This document shows, one piece after another, positions 11,250 to 21,711 of a stretch of 64,000 bases of DNA; position 1 is the stretch's first letter, and each line of letters begins with the position of its first letter. Position numbers and translations under genes: made by a program. The stretch comes from Endomychus coccineus. Lineage: Eukaryota; Arthropoda; Insecta; Coleoptera; Endomychidae. The stretch lies in the NCBI GenBank assembly GCA_958510875.1, contig OY294067.1:135439726-135503725 (forward strand), given 5' to 3'. The notes below the pieces were generated by a model. It worked only from the letters and a program-made list of their open reading frames with translations. It was not told the origin of the DNA and searched no databases.

Positions 11250-11765
11250 CTTAGCTTTACGGTAAGGTTTAGGTTTACGAAGGAAGATGAGACACAAAAT
11301 GTGAATTGATAATAACTGCTGAAAGTGTTGGCCTCCTGCTCCCATACAATAATAGAGATTTTGTTCAAAACGTTCATTATGAAGAATTTCTGGTGTAATG
11401 ACCTGACATTCATGGATGATCTGCTTATGTAATTCATTTAATAACTGTGGCTGAGTCTTATGAATCTCACATTCTAAGTGACCCCATAGAAAAGGTCTAA
11501 GGTCAAGTCAGATGATCTTCCAGCCCACTCTCTTGGTCCTCTTCGGCCGATCCATCTATCAGGATACGTCCGATTTGAATGTTCATGAACAGCAAGAATG
11601 TAATGAGGAGGTGCACCATCTTGTTGAAATGTCTTTTCTTCTGCATTATAATTGTTATCATTTTCAACCGTTTCTGTCTATGCAGGATCAATAGCGTCTT
11701 CTAATAATTGCAGATACTACATTCCTCCATAAAGATTTCCTAGGAGGAAAAAGAATCAACCGAAT
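11250..11765 (-). pseudogene. DDE transposase C-terminal half (IS630/Tc1/mariner superfamily)
   Basis: On the - strand, with a few stops, the frame reads YLQLLEDAIDPA, FQQDGAPPHYILAVHEH, RWIGRRGPREWAGRSSDLTL, DLFYGVT, and after one shift ITPEILHNERFEQN and GGQHFQQLL. This is the second-Asp region (QQDGAPPH), the WPPRSPDLTPLDFFLWG-type block with the last catalytic residue, and the C-terminal helix of an insect mariner-like family. The N-terminal DNA-binding half is absent, so the copy is dead. The N-terminal relic at 43839-44123 looks like the same protein family. Confidence 0.8.
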
Positions 11766-11834
11766 TCATTAAAATAAATAATGAAGTGAAATTAAAGTTA
11801 ATAAATTATGTTGGATTTGCTGAAAAGAGAATTC

Positions 11835-12310
11835 AATGACTATCAAAATATGGTATCACACGACTTTTAATTCCATTTCAATTTAAGGGTTGAAGCTCAC
11901 CCCTGTGGGGAGTTGAAGTGACAGAGTAGGAAATTATGCACAAAATGCTCCTTCGAGATGAGAATCAAGGGGTCCTAAAATTTTTTCATCGAGCTATAAT
12001 TATTGATAAATCGTTTTGTTTCCATTGTTGTTCCCTTATTTTCTCAAAAAGAACTGCGTCAAATTCGTAATAATAACATGCGTTGAACAGAGAATTTGAT
12101 AGCGTTTACAATAAGTACCACTCGTCTCGTATTCCTACTCAAGATTCTGGGGCTGAAGCTCACCCCCGCGAGGGGGTGAAAGTTACAAGGTTGATGATAT
12201 GGGCAACATTTTTCCCCTGGGTAATCAAACTCCACGGGTTCGGACGATTTTCATTTAAACGAACGGTATATTAGATATCGGCCGTGTTCCGTTTTGATTG
12301 GCCCATTCGG
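11835..12310. repeat. Right long terminal inverted repeat
   Basis: Reverse complement of the left arm, again with two subunits (GGGTTGAAGCTCACCCC near 11888 and GGCTGAAGCTCACCCCC near 12151). Confidence 0.7.
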
Positions 12311-13100
12311 TATACAGTATCGGAAATAATTCTTCTGGGGTATAGACATAAATCTAAACATGCAACAAGGAACGCAATGATATGATAATACCACATAAAC
12401 AAGAGTGACGCACTGCTATGCGCCCCTCCCCTTACCCCACCCGAGGCATTAACTGCTACTCGCACATTCGCCCGACTGGTGCTGGTATGATACTAGCGTC
12501 CTACGTTCTGAGCTGACCGGCCTGAAATTGTAATGCTCTCTCTATCATATAGGAAGCTATTCTTTACGCTCTCATGAAGTCACCATACCCAAGATAAATA
12601 ATTTCCGAACCTGTATATGGATCAATAATCTATATTACTGAAAATAAAAATTCATTCAAAAGATGTAAGCAAATGTGATAAGGGTTTAACACCGGTTTTT
12701 TCCAATATTAAAAAACAAAATCATTTTTAGAAAATTAAAACTACATGTAAAGTTTGAATACCTTAGAGCAAAGAGCATCTAGGGGTATATTTTTTGTTGA
12801 GTATCAACAACAAATGTAGCTTGAGGAATGTAAAGGGTTATTTTAGAATACAAGACAGCTCACACAAGATTCAAAGAGGGTGATATAATACCATAGCTTA
12901 AATGGTCAAGAGGCTTCCAATAATTTCACAAAAGTTTATAGTTCTAAAGGAAATCATAAATCTGCTGAGATAAATAACCAATATAGAACGGGATGTTAAC
13001 CATATGAAAATGTGTAGGTGGTGGCCTCTTCTTCCAGACTCACTGCAGATTTTATATGGAAGTATTAGAGGTCTTTCTTTCATAAGTTAGATAATTAATA
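12311..13100. other. No recognisable feature
   Basis: AT-rich intergenic-like DNA. Short frames such as 12898-13083 (-) show no domain. Confidence 0.4.
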
Positions 13101-13446
13101 AAAATGTGTCACACGTAAATCGGGACGTCACGTATCTGATCATCAAAATTGTAATTAAATATAGTTGAAATAATTCGAATCCAGCAAGTCAACAAGTCAG
13201 ACGTGTTTATTCTGAGTGTGTGCATTAATTAAATCAAAGTTCTCTGTATTGATATATCAGAATCAGTGAGTACAAATCAATGTTTAGTTAATATTTGCTT
13301 CCTACAACTACTGTTTTTTTTCTATGCAAACATCTGTATTATTTTATTGAAGATTTTAATTATAAATCTCAAAGAAGTAGCAAACACTTACTGTTCATAT
13401 AAAACATAAATATAAAAAGCATATTCGTTATCTCCTTATTTATAAT

Positions 13447-14223
13447 ATGGTAGACTCGGAGAATATCACAACTGCTGAACTCTTAAATGAAATTAAGAGG
13501 TTACAAAGGCAAGTACTAAGTACCGAAGCTAATTTGTTACTAAAATTAGAACAATCTTTAAAAAAAATAGACATACTAGAAAAAGAGAATTTGGCCCTGA
13601 AAGATAGAATTAACTTACAGGAAAGATACAATCGAAAGAATAATTTGATCATTCTTGGCTTAAATCACATAAATAACACAAATGTATTAGAAAGTACAAC
13701 AAATAAATTACGAGAATTGACAGGTGTGGATATTAGAAATAGTGATATCAACAACATTCACTGTTTTGGCGGTAGGAAAACAGTAAAACTTGAAGTTGTG
13801 TCTTTTTTGAAAAAGGCGGAAATCTTAAGAAACGCATATAAACTAAAAGGGCAGAACATTGCTATTGCGCACGACTTAACAGTACAAGAAAGAGAGGTAA
13901 ATACAATTCTACGTACTCATCTAAGACTAGCCCGAGCAAATCAAACGAATGCCTATATAAAATTTGATAAACTCTACGTAAATGGTGAACCGTACACAGT
14001 TGAACAGCTAGAAAGAGAAGAAGTGGTTGAAAAACCGAATAGTGCCCCCGCGACTCCATCGCGTGTGAGTGAAATTGATAATGTATATAGTCCCAAAAAC
14101 AAATTAAACTCAAAACATCCAGTATATATAACACAGGGCTGCATGAAAAATTCTACCAAAACACCCAAAGATAGAGTAATGACCAGATCTATAGGGAACA
14201 ATATGAAAAAAAAAAATAATTAA
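13447..14223 (+). CDS. ORF1 protein of non-LTR element A (coiled coil plus RRM-like)
   Basis: Intact 258-residue frame starting at ATG 13447, the longest undisturbed ORF of this element. Residues ~5-60 are heptad-like and Leu/Glu/Lys rich, a likely coiled coil for trimer or multimer formation. Then follows the RKNNLIILGL strand that opens the RRM-like domain of L1/CR1-type ORF1 proteins, and a helix around VQEREVNTILRTHLRLAR. The C-terminus is basic and disordered, ending in a Lys/Asn run. In this family the protein binds the element's RNA and acts as a chaperone. Element B's ORF1 aligns throughout (EIKKLQLQI, RKNNIIIFGL, YTVEDL), which supports real coding origin. Intactness next to a broken ORF2 may be chance or recent mobility by trans-complementation. 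Confidence 0.8.
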   Translation: MVDSENITTAELLNEIKRLQRQVLSTEANLLLKLEQSLKKIDILEKENLALKDRINLQERYNRKNNLIILGLNHINNTNVLESTTNKLRELTGVDIRNSDINNIHCFGGRKTVKLEVVSFLKKAEILRNAYKLKGQNIAIAHDLTVQEREVNTILRTHLRLARANQTNAYIKFDKLYVNGEPYTVEQLEREEVVEKPNSAPATPSRVSEIDNVYSPKNKLNSKHPVYITQGCMKNSTKTPKDRVMTRSIGNNMKKKNN

Positions 14224-14446
14224 ATCTAATAACATTGATATTAAAACTGTTTCATCCGATAGTGAATGAAAATTTATTTCTTTTTATACAATAATTCCTA
14301 TTGTTTTTCCTCTTGTTTTCTCCTAACCCAAGGCCCTCATTTGTTTGTTAAATAAGTCGTCATGATCGGCCCGCCTGACGTGAAGAGTGTATCCCAGTTC
14401 TGTAAACAAATTCAATTCATAACGTCAATATTTTAAATGTCCTACT

Positions 14447-17399
14447 TTGAATATGAAGCTTGGAAAAATTGATAACTTTGTCACCAACTTTGAAACAGAT
14501 ACACAAACTACTTTCGAATTTAATAACGTTCTAGAATTAAAAGATGTAATAAGTGTGAACAAACAAAACCATAACTTTACACTACTACATCTAAATATTC
14601 GAAGTATAAAAGAAAATTTTGATCAATTCCTAGTAATTTTGCAAGAAATTTAAACTGATATAGATATCGTCGTTCTTACTGAAACATGGATTGTACCAAA
14701 TACAGATTTATTCAGAATTAAACATTTTGAAATTGTCTATAATGAAGGCAAACTAAATAGAGCTGATGGTGTTATTGTTTTTATGAAAAATACCATACCA
14801 TCTAAAACTTCCACAATAGAAATAGCTGGTACTAAAGGCATTGAAATTGAGACATGTTTATTATCGAACAAATTAGAAATAGTGGCAATATATAGGAATC
14901 ATTCAGTTTGTCCCATACAATTCAGCAAAGAACTTAGAGATCATTTAATGACAAACCATAAAAATGTTGACAAAAGTATTATTATCGGGGATATCAACAT
15001 CGATATTTTGGATGTAAGTGACAAAGACTACGTCCACGAATATCTAACTGATATGTTTGAAATTGGATATTCTTCTATGATAAATGTCCCTACAAGAGTA
15101 ACAAAGAATACTGCTACTTGTTTGGATAGTATTTTTGTCAAAATGAAACCTAATGATCTAGAATTGACCATTCCGTATGTAATAAGAACTAACACCACTT
15201 TATTACCGGCATTCCAATTATAGTACCGACCAAAAAACAAAATGTTGAACAAACTAATTATCCTACTCATAAGCCAATTATAAATTATGAAAATCTCAAA
15301 AAGAAAATGTCTATGATAAATTGGGATCAGCTAATGGATGAAGATGACGTATCTAAATGCACCGATATCTTCATAGATACTTCAAAGTATAATATGCACG
15401 AGTGTACCCATTACAAGAAACTGCCAAAATATAAGAAGAGAAAAATTTGGATAACTAACGGATTAATAAAATCTATAATGGAAAGGGATAAGTTGTTTAA
15501 AGAGCATCTGCAATTTCCAGAGGATGAAATTAGAAGAAATAGATATATTTCTTATGGGAACTTCTTGAATAAATTGATAAGAACAACAAAACAAAACTTT
15601 TTCAAAAATGAATTACTCCAGAACTCCCATAATCCTAAGAACATATGGACGGTACTAAATGAGATTACAGGAAATTCACATCGCACAAATGATATAAACA
15701 AGATATGCGTTGCAGAAAAGGAGTTCCTAAAGGGCCCTGACAGCCGAAGAATTCAACAAATATTTCATGAATATTGGTAAACAGCTAGCTAGTCAACATG
15801 TATGTTCTGGAATAGATAAGTACTATAAAAACATAGAACACAGCATTTTCATCAGTCCTACAACACCTTCAGAGATTAGAAATGTAATCAATGATCTAAA
15901 AACGACTGCGGCTCCAGGAAAAGATAATAACTGCTAATACTCTAAAAAAAATAAGAGATCAAGTAAGCAAGCCTATATCAGACATTGTAAACAAATGCAT
16001 AACAAATGGCGAGTGTCCCTATCAATTCAAAATATCTACAGTAATAACGATCTTCAAAAAAGATGATAAAAGCAATGTTTCGAAATATAGACCAATTTCT
16101 CTGCTGTCAACTTTGAGCAAAATATTTGAGAAGATTATAAAAAACAGGATTACCTCCTATCTGAACAGATTCAACATTTTGGCTGAAAAACAGTTTGGAT
16201 TCCGTGAAGGTAAAAACACCTCTGATGCAATTCACCTTCTAATTGATAATATCTATGAAAACTTAGATAACAGTCACAAAACTTTGGGAGTATTCATTGA
16301 CCTACAAAAGGCATTCGATACGGTAGACCACTCTCTATTATTGAAGAAGCTACAAAATTATGGGATTAGAGGATTGAGTCTTCAACTACTAGAGTCTTAC
16401 CTTACAAACAGGCAACAATGTGTTGAAATCAATGACATATACAGTGGCTATGAAACTGTCACGTGTGGAGTCCGTCAAGGTTACGTTCTTGGATCACTGT
16501 TATTCAACATATTCCTGAACGATCTTTTCTATATCGACATAAATGGCTTGCTCATTGCATTCGCTGATGATACTGTTGTACTCTTTAAGGACACAGACTG
16601 GCTGAAATTAAAAAGAAATGTTGAAACAGAATTGAAAACCCTAATTAAGTAGTTTAAGGATAATCTCTTATCTATTAATGTAGAAAAAACAATTTTCGTA
16701 CCTTTTTCTATCAATGCCGACACTTTATCAGACTTCAATACCCTGAACATTGATACAAGTGACAAAGAAAAGTACATAATTGAAATGGCACAACAAATTA
16801 CTTACCTTGGTATCGTGATTGACCAGCATATGAGATAGAATTCACATATCCAAAGTCTCATAAAAAAAATTAGATTCATGTCAAGTCGTCTTAGAATTTT
16901 AAAATTGACCCCAAACACTGCAACTCTGAAAACTTTATATTATGCTATAGTAACGAGTCACCTTAGATACGGTTTAACTTCTTGGGGATCTGTGTTAAAT
17001 AATCATCTTAAGGAACTAAATACGTTACATAACAGAATAATAAAACTTATCATGAATAAACCTAGAAGATATCACACAGATGCCTTATATAGTGAAGCTC
17101 AATTGTTAGACATTCGCCAAATCTATTACCTAAATGTGTCATGTAGAATCTATACTGGACAGAATGATTTATCAAAGCCTCGGCACTCATATTCAACAAG
17201 ATATAAGGAAGCATCCTTTTCACAACTACGAATGAAAACTTATAAAGGTCAGCGATCATTCAGATATTTGGGAGTAGTTATATATAATAGTGTACCTACG
17301 TATATAAGAGATAGTGCTACAGTTATCTTGTTCAAGATAAAGTTAACACGGCACTTGCTAAATACTAAACGTAGTGAAATCCATGACATTATTGAATAA
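14447..17399 (+). pseudogene. ORF2 of element A: endonuclease-reverse transcriptase, broken
   Basis: APE endonuclease motifs are LHLNIRS, LTETW, RADGV, GDINIDI and ATCLDSIF; the terminal SDH is lost in a frameshift near 15200. RT motifs are YRPISLLSTLSK, FGFREGKNTSDA, FIDLQKAFDTVDH, GVRQGYVLGSLLF (degenerate GVPQGSVLGPLLF) and AFADDTVVLF (catalytic Asp pair at about 16566-16571), then a thumb and C-terminal domain to 17399. Disruptions: TAA at 14651, frameshifts near 15200, 15770 and 15930, stops near 16650 and 16838. Intact length would be about 980 codons. It belongs to the Jockey superfamily, CR1/L2/Daphne-like; the exact clade needs a tree. Confidence 0.85.
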
Positions 17400-17664
17400 A
17401 ATAGTGATAAATAACTTATTGTTATAAAACAAAACAGTATATGTGATTCTATTATGAAAAGTGTGATACGTAATTAGTTATTGAGTAACATTTAATCCGT
17501 AATATTTGTTATCTTATCTATGTGTATATTTTTTTCTTTTTGTCCACATACAAGCAAACAGCTTCCGTGGGTAATTTTTACTTATTATGCTCAAGTATGT
17601 TATTGTAAACTTATATTTCTTGTAAATGATACCTTACGCATAATAAATTCTATTCTATTCTATC
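17400..17664 (+). other. 3' UTR and tail of element A
   Basis: AT-rich 3' UTR ending CATAATAAATTC plus (TATTC)-type repeats. The tail differs from the (TAA)-type tail of related element B. Confidence 0.6.
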
Positions 17665-17669
17665 GATAA

Positions 17670-17909
17670 GTACATTCAAATTGGTTAGCAATATTTAGAA
17701 AACGAAATCCCCACCGAAAACATTCTGAACTAGAAACCTCAAGAGAGGAATTTTACAGCTTACGGGTTAAACAATTCGGGGATCCTTCCCTGATTGTAGG
17801 AACAGGCCGCATCATAAATATCCAACGAAATGCGGAAAACCTTCAGTTACACTTACTAGCTTGGATTTTTCTCTTGAGAAATCACGTGACACTTAGTCAA
17901 TTAATTTAA
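17670..17909 (+). pseudogene. Open frame of unknown origin directly after element A
   Basis: About 79 codons without a start, open from 17670 to the TAA at 17907, beginning within a few bases of element A's tail. Composition is protein-like: REEFYSLRVKQFGDPSLIVG, then IQRNAENLQLHLLAWIFLLR. It may be a fragment of a retroelement polyprotein that element A inserted into, or a host exon. I do not recognise it. A second half upstream of element A was not found. Confidence 0.35.
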
Positions 17910-18796
17910 CTTAATAGTTTTTTCAGACTGTTTTTGGTAAGAAGGGTTTCGCTAAGTCAGAGTTGTTTCAGATTTTCAATCAAAGTTTGTTGTTCTCAAT
18001 TTTCATTCGAGTTCAAGTTCAATAATACATTCACATCAGTTCGTATAGTTTCGATTCTCTAGGTTCATCCTGATTGGGTATCAATTTACTAATCTTAGTT
18101 CTATCTCAATCTATTAGTTAATTCATCTAGATTTGTTTCATTTGAGTATAGATTTTGATCTTAAACTTTTTTCTTATAATATTTATCTTTACTATCTTCA
18201 ATTGACATAGACATTCGTTTATTATCATCATTATTAAATTAATTGTTATTTTTATTATTAAATTTTATTGTTGTTGTTAAGCTGATTAATATGAGCGTTC
18301 ACCTTTCCACTCACCTTTCAGTGTGTTATAATCTTAAGTGTGTTGTGAAATAAAAGGGTAGGTGTCATAATATTTTCCACGTTTGTTTTGGCTAATAAAT
18401 GATTGGGATCAAACTCCAACGTGTCGCGGTTCTCTAAATTGAATGGCTACACTGTCAATAAATAAATAGATTGACGATAAGGGAAACTATGAATTCCTCA
18501 AGTCAAAGTTTGAGAGTTTCAAAAAGACTTACACAGATCATACATATTAGGTACATCAGAAAACCAAATTATTTGAGAAGTAATAATAATATATTATTCC
18601 TATCTCCAAAGAAATGTAACTTTCTCACTAAAACAAATATGTAACACTGTATCACATACTGTCAGATGCAAAAGGCGCCCACCTCATAATACAAATAAAA
18701 ATTTTTCTTCTTGAATAAAGTTTATTTTACAAAAAATTAGTATCGGAATGATCCATACACATAATGATTAGAAATGCGATGCAATATCCAAAGCGT
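17910..18796. other. AT-rich, possibly LTR-derived, no gene
   Basis: T-rich DNA with two AATAAA-like signals near 18348-18410. It might be the remnant of an LTR belonging to the frame at 17670, but no repeat partner is seen in the window. Confidence 0.25.
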
Positions 18797-18800
18797 ACAT
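18797..18800. other. Target-site duplication ACAT, left copy
   Basis: ACAT precedes the TG start of the 5' LTR and recurs at 26449-26452 after the CA end of the 3' LTR. Confidence 0.8.
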
Positions 18801-18902
18801 TGTAATGAAGCATTCTCCATTACTTACAAATCAATTTGAATATTTCAGTAGAGTCGAATTATATAGGCAAAGTTAGGAGATCAAATATCGTGCACATCTA
18901 TG

Positions 18903-18909
18903 TATAAAA
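18903..18909 (+). promoter_or_regulatory. TATA box in 5' LTR
   Basis: TATAAAA about 100 bp into the LTR, a plausible pol II core promoter. The 3' LTR has CATAAAA at the matching place, so its promoter is probably weakened. Confidence 0.5.
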
Positions 18910-19169
18910 ACTGGTGAACGAATTCGCAAGCCGGTCATCTGTTCACGTTAAGCCAGCTCATTTCATAGCTAAGGAGACTCACTTGCCAGACAAGTATCGA
19001 GACTGAGCTGCAGTAATTCATTTTCCGAAACAACCCGAAGCCGTTACCGTTGTGCAAATACGAGAGATAGAAATTGAATATTATTTGCCGTATAAAATCC
19101 ATTCAAGTTATTGAATTAACATTCCAGTTCATGAGTCCGATTTCAAATTCGAACTTCGTTGATAAATTC

Positions 19170-19890
19170 AATAATCTAAAAATCAATCCTGGTAGCTTGG
19201 ACGTTCGCGATTCAGCTCCTGCGATTTCTTTACTAGAAGCTAAGTTAGGATATTGACCGAGACCGATTTGTAGAATTGTGAATAAATTCACAGCAGGAAC
19301 AGCCTGAAAAATCAATCCTGGTAGCTTGGACGTTTGCGTTTCAGCTCCTGCGAATTGTTTTCTAGGGGCTAAGTTAGGATATTTCTCGAGACCGATTTGT
19401 AGAATTGTGAATAAATTCACAGCAGGAACCGCCTGAAACATCAATCCTGGTAGCTTGGACGTTTGCGATTCAGCTCCTGCGAATTGTTTTCTAGAGGCTA
19501 AGTTAGGATATTCCCCGAGACCGATTTGTGGAATTGGGAATAAATTCACAGCAGGAACAACCCGAAAAATAGATCCTGGTAGCTTGGACGTTTGTGAGTC
19601 AGTTCCTGCGAATTGTTTTCTAGAGGCTAAGTTAGGATATTCCCCGAGACCAATTCGTAGAATTGTGAATAAATTCACAGCAGGAACAGCCTGAAGAATC
19701 AATTCTGGTAGCTTGGACATTTTCGAATCAGCTCCTGCGAATTGTTTTCTAAGGACTAAGCGGAGGGAGACATTTCCTGAAATCGATTTGTAGAATTGGG
19801 AATAGGTTCATAGCCGGAACAGCCTGAAAAATCAATCCTGGTAGTCTGGACATTTGCGATTCAGCTCCTGCGAAGCTACGTTGTGATATT
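19170..19890. repeat. ~129-bp tandem repeats within 5' LTR (about six)
   Basis: The motif TCCTGGTAGCTTGGACG recurs near 19186, 19316, 19445, 19573, 19704 and 19836, each followed by TTCAGCTCCTGCGAATTG and later by ATTCACAGCAGGAACAGCC. A continuous 205-residue frame on the - strand (19103-19720) merely reads through the repeats. Confidence 0.9.
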
Positions 19891-20282
19891 TTCCGAGACC
19901 GACGTGAAAAATTACTAATCCAGTCTTAGACGAAGATCACTGACAAATCAACTTTGTCCGAAATGTCCCACTCCGTAAGAAATTATGTCTGAAATACAGG
20001 CCAGAATAAACATACGATCCACTCTCCGTCGAAGTTAAAGGTGTACTGAATATTTAGATTGTCTCGTTTCATTTCTAGACCTAGGGACAAAAACTTGTCT
20101 ATCATCTCACGCAGATGTGGGAGATTCCCGGTGCTAATCGACGACAAGAAAACATCTAATTAACGAGTTATTTCATATACGGAAAACAAACGCATGAAAC
20201 TGCCTGTTCTGAGAATTGCAAAATTTTGTTAATATATTGTACATAGCTAGTGTGAATATACCAAATGTGAATAGGGATAATT

Positions 20283-20288
20283 AATAAA
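20283..20288 (+). terminator. AATAAA polyadenylation signal in 5' LTR
   Basis: AATAAA near the end of the LTR, matched by 26253-26258 in the 3' LTR, where it would end the element's transcript. Confidence 0.5.
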
Positions 20289-20480
20289 CATAGTTAAACA
20301 AGGAAATATCTGTTTTATTTGGCAATCCACACGAAAGAGGAATAGCAATTTTAAAAGCTATATAAAAAGGGAATTTGGACCCTCAAGAAACCCGAGCAGG
20401 TCAGTTACTGTCATAAGAGGACAGTAAGTGACAACTTCCCCCACTTGTAATTAACCATTCAAGCGGAAGGAGGTTACAAA

Positions 20481-20494
20481 ATGGCGCCTGAGCC
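20481..20494 (+). other. Probable primer-binding site
   Basis: TGGCGCCTGAGCC begins 3 nt after the LTR end. TGG start and position fit a tRNA-primed minus-strand start. The tRNA species is not determined. Confidence 0.55.
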
Positions 20495-20552
20495 TTAAAG
20501 TAACGGAAACTAGATAGAAATTGCTCTCTTTGATTGCCAAATGGAAATTTAA

Positions 20553-21200
20553 ATGGAGAGGAATGAAGACAGAGGTAAACTCATAGATCAGGTCCAAAAA
20601 TGGGGTGTGCACTTCGGAAGGAAACGGGACAGCCTGAAATTCTTAGAACGATTTTCCGAACTCAGGATAGCATATGGAATTGAAGATGAAGATTGTCCGC
20701 AGGTATCGCCCGAATTATTGAAAGGTCAAGACTTACTGTGGTATAGGAACAATAATACACAGTGGCAAACATGGTCGGATCTTATTACAGATTCTGAGTT
20801 ATATTTCATTCCAAATAATTATCTACAGGACATCTCAGATTCAATCGTGAAAAGGGTGCAAGGTCCCCAGGAAGATACGAAGAAGTTTATAATTGCTTTG
20901 CAGACTCTGTGCAGAAGGAGCCAAGTTATAAGCAAAGGAGAGAAACTGAACAGAATTTATAGAAACCTGCAGCCTGGAATTCGACGTTATGTTAGGCCTA
21001 GGGATTTCTCTTCCCTGTCGGGCCTAATCCAACTCTGCGAAGAGTATGGGAATTTACAGGAGTTAGAAGAGGATCGGAGAAAATGTAGCATCGAACCAAA
21101 AGAGACTGTAAACTACATACAATCGAATAGAGCATTGCCACGGAGTATAGGTCGGCAAGAAGTATGTTGGAGATACGGGACACCGGCGTTTTGCTTGTAA
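20553..21200 (+). pseudogene. Gypsy gag (capsid), truncated by frameshift in the zinc knuckle
   Basis: 215-residue frame from ATG 20553. The retrotransposon-gag capsid signature is visible: KFLERFSELRIAYGI, LLKGQDLLWYRNNNTQW, ESYF-like SELYFIPNNY, then a helix-rich region to residue 190. The frame breaks inside the first zinc knuckle (CWRYG). A one-base shift lets it continue HRRFACKG and a second knuckle CSLCGRRGILTREC to about 21340, so two knuckles existed. A GT dinucleotide at codon 8 (20575) is a possible splice donor. Assembles the particle and packages RNA in this family. Confidence 0.85.
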
Positions 21201-21384
21201 AGGCACTCTCAAACAATTCTGTTCGCTATGTGGCAGACGAGGTATTCTGACTCGCGAATGCCAATGCAGAAATACGAAACCGGGAAACGAGCGGATGTTC
21301 AGCGAACAAGCAGGAGCCGCTGGAACGTCATAGAACATGTACTTGTGATAAAGATGTATCCTCTACAACCGAGGGCACAGTGGA

Positions 21385-21680
21385 CCCGAAGATACAATTC
21401 AAGGTTGCAATAGGAATGCAAGTGTTCTCAGCACTAGTGGACACAGGATCAGTTAGTTCCTATATTAATGAGGAGGTGGCCGATCATTGTTCGAGATGGA
21501 ATATGTTCCACAACAGGGGGTCAAACAAAGGGCGTGTTTAGCGAATGATGCCACAGTACCAATTAACCGAGGGTTTTATATCAAATGTACAGTGGATAAC
21601 CAAGACGAGGAGGAACATTTTTTGGTCTTACCGGGAATGATGACCCAGATTAATTTAGGGATTGTTTTATTATATTAATG
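21385..21680 (+). pseudogene. Retroviral-type aspartic protease remnant
   Basis: After the knuckles a frame reads GMQVFSALVDTGSVSSYI: the DTG catalytic motif (near 21440-21448) with the usual preceding beta strand. The next frame (21487-21678) contains FLVLPGMMTQINLG, like the C-terminal I-LG flap region. Frameshift between the two. Confidence 0.7.
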
Positions 21681-21711
21681 GCAGATAACCATAAACATTC
21701 GAGAGCCCCAT

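Larger units (their letters stand above)
10644..12310 (-). mobile_element. Tc1/mariner-type transposon with ~460-bp inverted repeats
   Basis: The outer ends are inverted repeats (GGCCAATCAAAACG near 10650; reverse complement ending at 12303) that probably begin at 10644 and 12310, each flanked by TA, the target duplication of this superfamily. Arms 10644-11105 and 11835-12310 pair at roughly 75-85%. Between them lies a decayed transposase on the - strand. Total about 1.67 kb. Confidence 0.75.
13100..17664 (+). mobile_element. Non-LTR retrotransposon A (CR1/Jockey-like)
   Basis: Two-ORF layout: leader (from about 13.1 kb, 5' limit uncertain), ORF1 13447-14223, broken ORF2 14447-17399 with APE-type endonuclease then reverse transcriptase, 3' UTR, and a tail of AATAAATTC followed by short TATTC repeats ending at about 17664. 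Element B at 49.7-54.3 kb has the same ORF1 type. I saw no target duplication. The copy is nearly full length but cannot encode ORF2. Confidence 0.85.
18801..20478 (+). repeat. 5' LTR of Gypsy element (1678 bp)
   Basis: Starts TGTAATGAAGCATTCTCC and ends AGGAGGTTACA. It pairs along its length with 24923-26448. Promoter, internal 129-bp repeats and polyA signal are in the same order in both LTRs. It is unusually long for a Gypsy LTR because of the internal repeats. Confidence 0.92.

Noticed and set aside
11503..11694. Two overlapping ~60-codon frames on opposite strands
   Set aside because: Shadows of the DDE transposase relic, which is read in another - strand frame.
19103..19720. 205-residue frame on the - strand with repeated LPGLIFQAVPAVNLF
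   Set aside because: It reads through the 129-bp LTR repeats whose unit length is a multiple of three; no start context and antisense to the element.
19170..19890. CRISPR-like array of regular repeats
   Set aside because: Units are 129 bp, contiguous without variable spacers, lie in an LTR, and the genome is eukaryotic.
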